Positions 6,221 to 6,274 of a DNA stretch of 6,274 nt are shown here, piece after piece. Below the pieces are notes generated by a model that did no database searches, had not been told where the DNA came from, and saw nothing but the letters and a program-made list of their open reading frames with translations. The DNA is from DATNBU01 sp964476185. Its GTDB lineage: Bacteria; Desulfobacterota; Binatia; UBA1149; CAITLU01. The translations under genes and the position numbers were made by a program. Positions within the stretch are counted from its first letter, which is position 1. Each line of letters opens with the position of its first letter. The DNA lies in assembly GCA_964476185.1 (NCBI GenBank), contig CAYYZO010000137.1:1-6274 (forward strand). Direction: 5' to 3'.

Positions 6221-6274
6221 TCAGAACCTGTACCACCACGGCTGCCCCGGCGCGTCGGGGCTCTGCAGTTCGAC
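6221..6274 (-). CDS. C-terminal end of an unrecognised protein (partial)
   Basis: Reading the minus strand from the right edge gives 17 open codons, VELQSPDAPGQPWWYRF, followed by TGA at 6223-6221. An aromatic ending WWYRF preceded by a Pro/Gly turn looks like a real protein C-terminus, and the stop is followed by a hairpin, which suits a gene end. Too little is present to assign a family. The alternative is chance, since 17 open codons are not significant in GC-rich DNA. Confidence 0.4.
   Translation of the reverse strand, partial: VELQSPDAPGQPWWYRF

Noticed and set aside
5913..6239. Minus-strand 108-codon frame opposite the lipoprotein end
   Set aside because: It is antisense to the lipoprotein, has no recognisable motif, and conflicts with the more plausible stop at 6221.

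Overview
The window is a stretch of a high-GC (roughly two-thirds G+C by eye) bacterial chromosome dominated by a pyrimidine biosynthesis operon read on the minus strand: pyrR - pyrB - pyrC - carA - carB (carB runs off the left edge). The divergent plus-strand gene encodes a probable secreted lipoprotein, which suggests a Gram-negative, high-GC lineage (for example a deltaproteobacterial/myxobacterial, acidobacterial or similar phylum). I cannot name the organism from this sequence alone.

Layout from right to left, in the direction of operon transcription. 6221-6274 holds the last 17 codons of an unrecognised minus-strand gene. 6148-6220 is a short gap between converging genes with a GC hairpin. 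5527-6147 is the plus-strand lipoprotein gene. 5104-5526 is a divergent control region. It contains a good sigma70-type promoter for the operon (TTGACA, 17 bp, TATCTA), a 5' set of competing hairpins, a clear PyrR-binding RNA hairpin, a GC-rich segment ending in seven T's that looks like an attenuator, another GC hairpin, and the pyrR Shine-Dalgarno. Then follow pyrR (GTG 5103), pyrB, pyrC, carA and carB. They are packed with a 14-nt overlap, a 23-nt gap, a 4-nt GTGA overlap and a 5-nt gap, so they almost certainly form one transcript.

How the genes work together. CarA and CarB make carbamoyl phosphate from glutamine, bicarbonate and ATP. PyrB joins it to aspartate, and PyrC closes the ring to dihydroorotate. 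The operon therefore covers the first three steps of UMP synthesis. PyrR is the first gene and its own mRNA leader carries a hairpin matching the known PyrR target. The simplest reading is feedback control in which UMP-bound PyrR grips the leader and lowers expression of the whole operon. The most interesting part of the window is this leader; the enzymes themselves look ordinary and intact, apart from a changed glycine loop in CarB and a long C-terminal tail on PyrB. I found no mobile element, CRISPR array, tRNA or rRNA.
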